NCBI GenBank assembly: GCA_043802925.1
Contig: JAZDKP010000043.1
Location: 1 to 7,681 of the forward strand
Direction: 5' to 3'
Source of the DNA: JAZDKP01 sp043802925
Lineage (GTDB): Bacteria > Fibrobacterota > OXYB2-FULL-49-7 > JAEUSG01
DNA: 7,681 nt
The notes under the pieces were generated by a model that saw nothing but the letters and a program-made list of their open reading frames with translations, ran no database searches and was not told where the DNA came from. Shown here in pieces: positions 5,343-7,681 of the stretch (its first letter is position 1; each line of letters opens with the position of its first letter). Both the position numbers and the translations under genes were made by a program.

Positions 5343-7211
5343 ATGCCGGACCAACCCATCACGGATAAAGACGTGAAAGATGTCGAGCGGCTTTTCCTGA
5401 ACATGGAACGGCAGCTTCAGGACATCGAAACCACTGAAATTGTCCAGGGACGGTCCGTGGAGGACCTCGCGCAGAAGGGTTTTATCGGGGACAAGAAAAT
5501 AGAGATTCCGCGCGCCACCCATCAGCTTACGACTGAAAAGGAAAAACTGGTCTTTTTTCCGGGCGTGGAATATGCCCGGTTGAGCGACGCCGCAAAATTT
5601 GAGGAATTGCAGCTTGAAACCTTTGACAGCCAGAAGGACGCGGAAAAGGGAGAACGTCTCGCCTTCCGCGCGCTCAGCGAAACAACCCCCTTCGAGGCAG
5701 GGCATAATGTCGTCAAACAGAAAATGGACGTCAATGATGTGTATGTGGCCACCGTGCGCGGGAAAACCCTCATTTTCCAAAACAAAATGCATGTCCTTCC
5801 TTCGGACCGGGATTGTCGGATACTCCTCCGCGTTTCCAAGGATAAAATGACGGTGTTTCTGGATTGCGCTCCCCATTTTGGAAGCGGCGTCCCCCTCACG
5901 ATTGGAAACGTCAAAGACGCGTTGCAAAAGGCGCATGTGGTGTTCGGAATCGACTTTCCACAGGCTGAAATGGTTATCGCCGCGGCGAACCAGACGCGCA
6001 AACCTTTTATGGGCGCAGCGATAGCACACGGAAAACCCGCTATTCCCGGCAGAACGGGCGAAGTCGTATATCAGTTCGACCTCAAGCATCAGAAGCAGGA
6101 TTTTAAAATATTACCGGACGGACGCATTGATTATAAAAACAGCACCAACATCCTGATGGCGCAAAAAGGCGACGTTTTGGCCGTGCTGACCGACCCCGGA
6201 CCGGGTGAAGACGGCGCCGATGTTTTCGGGGAAAAGATTCTGGGCGAGGCGGGACGGCCGGCCAAACTGCTTCCCGGGCGCGGGGTCAAGGCCGCTATGG
6301 ACGGGAAATCGTTCCTTGCCACGGTGGGAGGCAGCATCATCATAAACGGCAGCGTTCTGGAGGTGCTGGAAACTTATCTTGTCAACAGCGACATCGATTT
6401 TGCGACCGGGAATATCGATTTCAATGGCACGGTCATCATCACCGGCGATGTGAAGGACGGTTTTGAGGTCAACGCCACCGGCGACATCGTTATCATGAAG
6501 AATGTGGAATCCGCGCGGGTCGTGGCGGGCCGCGACATCACCATCAAAGGGGGCGTGCTGTCCAAGGGGAAAGGACTGGTGTCCGCAGGCCGTGACATCA
6601 CGGTGGACTATGTCCAGAACGCCCGTCTGGAGGCCCAGGGGCATATCTACATCGAGAATTTCGCGGTGAACAGTTACATCTGCACCTCCCGGTCGCTCAA
6701 AATGCAAAACAAGCGGGGCACCATTCTTGGCGGTGAAGTGTATGCCCAAAAGGGGCTGGACGTACGCATCCTCGGTTCGGACAGCGGTAAAAAGACCTTT
6801 GTGGAGGCGGGAACGGACTTTCTTGTCTTAAAACGGATTTTCGAACTGGAGGAAGCTATCCGGTTCACGGAGACCAATATCGTAAAAATCAATACGGTCA
6901 TCCGCCCGGTCATGGAACTGGCGCGGACCCAGCCCCAGGTATTGAAGGAAAAGCAGGAAATCCTGAAGAAGACGCTTGAAAAACGGAAGGAACTCGAACT
7001 CCAGCAGAGTACCATGCAACAGCGGCTTTCGGATCTTCAGGAGCAGTTGAACGACAAGGAGGCCGCGGTCGTCAAGGTCAGCGTCATCTGCCATCCGGAC
7101 GTGCAGATAAAAATCAAGGAACTGAAAATGCTCGTGATGCGGCCGCAGACGCACAAAATGTTTTATGCCGACGCCCAGGCGGGCGAGGTGAAGGTGGCGG
7201 AATATGCTTGA
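5343..7211 (+). CDS. FapA-family (DUF342) protein with beta-helix and coiled coil
   Basis: The 622-residue protein shows the FapA/DUF342 pattern. The conserved core covers about residues 205-345, including HGKPAIPGRTGEVVYQFD and GEDGADVFGEKI. A glycine-rich right-handed beta-helix-like region (about 345-490) follows, with the exact repeat AGRDIT at 395-400 and 415-420, one pair of turns 20 residues apart. A strongly charged coiled coil (about 500-575) and a short C-terminal segment end the protein. Residues 1-110 match nothing I recognise. No signal peptide or membrane segment is seen, so it should be cytoplasmic. Members of this family have been linked to flagellar assembly and polar recruitment in vibrios; no flagellar genes are visible here, so that role is not assumed. 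The start has only a weak GGGAAA upstream and lies three bases after the HDOD stop, suggesting translational coupling. Confidence 0.85.
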   Translation: MPDQPITDKDVKDVERLFLNMERQLQDIETTEIVQGRSVEDLAQKGFIGDKKIEIPRATHQLTTEKEKLVFFPGVEYARLSDAAKFEELQLETFDSQKDAEKGERLAFRALSETTPFEAGHNVVKQKMDVNDVYVATVRGKTLIFQNKMHVLPSDRDCRILLRVSKDKMTVFLDCAPHFGSGVPLTIGNVKDALQKAHVVFGIDFPQAEMVIAAANQTRKPFMGAAIAHGKPAIPGRTGEVVYQFDLKHQKQDFKILPDGRIDYKNSTNILMAQKGDVLAVLTDPGPGEDGADVFGEKILGEAGRPAKLLPGRGVKAAMDGKSFLATVGGSIIINGSVLEVLETYLVNSDIDFATGNIDFNGTVIITGDVKDGFEVNATGDIVIMKNVESARVVAGRDITIKGGVLSKGKGLVSAGRDITVDYVQNARLEAQGHIYIENFAVNSYICTSRSLKMQNKRGTILGGEVYAQKGLDVRILGSDSGKKTFVEAGTDFLVLKRIFELEEAIRFTETNIVKINTVIRPVMELARTQPQVLKEKQEILKKTLEKRKELELQQSTMQQRLSDLQEQLNDKEAAVVKVSVICHPDVQIKIKELKMLVMRPQTHKMFYADAQAGEVKVAEYA

Positions 7212-7254
7212 ACCGATTGTTTTATTTCACACGGCCGGTTACAACGGCGGTGAC

Positions 7255-7259
7255 GGAGG
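7255..7259 (+). promoter_or_regulatory. ribosome binding site fixing the last receiver start
   Basis: GGAGG lies eight bases before the ATG at 7268. An in-frame TTG at 7208 would overlap the end of the FapA-like gene and lacks a site of its own, so the start at 7268 is preferred. Confidence 0.7.
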
Positions 7260-7267
7260 CACAAAAA

Positions 7268-7549
7268 ATGAAATCTGCAGTTCTGGGAACTGAAAAAGAT
7301 CCGAAGGGGACCGTTTTTAACAAAGACCGCATTCTTTTCGCTGAAGATCATCCCGGCCTCTTGCGGATGATTTCCGGGTTTTTGCGCGACCATGGATATC
7401 TCGTAACCGCCGTGAACAATGGATCGCAGGCGTACGAGACCCTCCTTGTCAACAATTATGACGTTATTATCCTGGATATCAATATGCCGGTGATGGGCGG
7501 CGTTGAAGCGGTCAAGGCCATCCGCGAACAGAAACCGCACAGTTATTAA
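7268..7549 (+). CDS. truncated receiver-domain response regulator (probably interrupted gene)
   Basis: The 93-residue product has about 20 unassigned residues, then the first half of a receiver: RILFAEDHPG (Glu26-Asp27), then phosphoacceptor Asp70 in VIILDINMPVMGG, and helix 3 ending KAIREQKPHSY. It stops there. The beta-4 Thr/Ser, beta-5 Lys and final helices of a normal receiver of about 120 residues are absent. In many receivers the next residues after such a PHS segment are a hydrophobic strand (PIIALTA-like), so the break falls inside the domain. The stop codon at 7547-7549 seems to be supplied by unrelated sequence. Either a mobile element inserted at about 7545 or the gene decayed. The fragment has the phosphoacceptor Asp but is unlikely to fold as a normal receiver. 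Confidence 0.75.
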   Translation: MKSAVLGTEKDPKGTVFNKDRILFAEDHPGLLRMISGFLRDHGYLVTAVNNGSQAYETLLVNNYDVIILDINMPVMGGVEAVKAIREQKPHSY

Positions 7550-7554
7550 GGAGT

Positions 7555-7579
7555 GCATAAAGTAGTTACCATTTTATGC
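7555..7579. repeat. short inverted repeat after the truncated receiver
   Basis: GCATAAA (7555-7561) pairs with TTTATGC (7573-7579) around an 11-base loop; GCATA recurs at 7581-7585. It lies between the receiver stop and the end of a possible minus-strand reading frame. It could be a weak bidirectional terminator or part of the end of an inserted element. The stem is AT-rich, so either reading is tentative. Confidence 0.3.
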
Positions 7580-7681
7580 GGCATACCTGACATGTTTTTC
7601 AAGGAAATAATTCCGTACTTTTTCGGGTCTTTTCTGTTTCCTGCGAAGGAAGCCACGGACATTCTTTATCAACTGCTTCTG
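7574..7681 (-). CDS. possible C-terminal end of an unidentified minus-strand protein (partial)
   Basis: Entering from the right edge on the minus strand, 35 codons are open before a TAA at 7574-7576. The translation is rich in Lys and Arg (for example RGFLRRKQKRPEKVRNYF) and ends EKHVRYAA. A basic C-terminus pointing towards the broken receiver gene would fit a transposase at the end of an insertion sequence, but I recognise no family. The plus strand is also open over this stretch (containing MFFKEIIPYFFGSFLFPAKE), so the coding strand is uncertain and the frame could be chance. Confidence 0.3.
   Translation of the reverse strand, partial: QKQLIKNVRGFLRRKQKRPEKVRNYFLEKHVRYAA

Noticed and set aside
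4806..6089. Long minus-strand open frame of 427 codons
   Set aside because: It lies opposite the HDOD and FapA-like genes, which have clear family motifs; it has no recognisable domain and is a typical shadow in GC-rich coding DNA.
7211..7267. Possible terminator between the FapA-like gene and the last receiver
   Set aside because: Only a five-base AACCG/CGGTT match with a long loop and a CGGCCG palindrome are present, without a T-run.

Overview
The window holds one seven-gene, plus-strand signal-transduction cluster (about 937-7549), preceded by a small REP-associated transposase on the minus strand (216-629). The cluster appears to be interrupted near position 7545 by foreign sequence running off the right edge. 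Several things suggest a Gram-negative bacterium of the Desulfobacterota/Omnitrophota kind: GC that rises from about 39% at the start of the cluster to about 58% later (hand counts on short stretches), good Shine-Dalgarno sites, a regulator joining an excisionase/MerR-like helix-turn-helix to a C-terminal receiver, a FapA/DUF342 protein, and a RAYT-type transposase with hairpins. That taxonomic guess is weak.

Left part (1-936): a Y1/HUH transposase of the RAYT group has HLH and catalytic Tyr motifs. Two perfect hairpins on each side flank it as an inverted pair of two-hairpin modules. Outer and inner hairpins correspond across the element, with compensatory base changes in the outer stems and similar six-base loops. 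This looks like a complete single-gene REP/RAYT unit. Next comes about 220 bp of AT-rich noncoding DNA with a plausible sigma-70-type promoter whose spacer contains a perfect 10-bp palindrome.

Right part (937-7549): the genes are, in order, an HTH-receiver regulator; a soluble REC-PAS-histidine kinase; a stand-alone receiver; a soluble PAS-histidine kinase in which the acidic residue after the phospho-His is Lys; an HDOD protein; a FapA/DUF342 beta-helix and coiled-coil protein; and a receiver gene that stops after its phosphoacceptor half. Spacings are an 11-nt overlap, 18, 12, 10, 3 and 56 nt, so co-transcription is likely. Neither kinase has a membrane segment, so the system probably reads a cytoplasmic or partner-delivered signal. 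A working model is a phosphorelay of two HisKA proteins and several receivers that acts on transcription through the first gene and on an HDOD/FapA output module. HDOD proteins usually act as protein-protein signalling scaffolds, and FapA-like proteins are linked to polar or envelope organisation and flagellar assembly. The most interesting points are the kinase/phosphatase-like division between the two HisKA proteins, the covarying hairpin ends of the RAYT unit, and the truncated last receiver.
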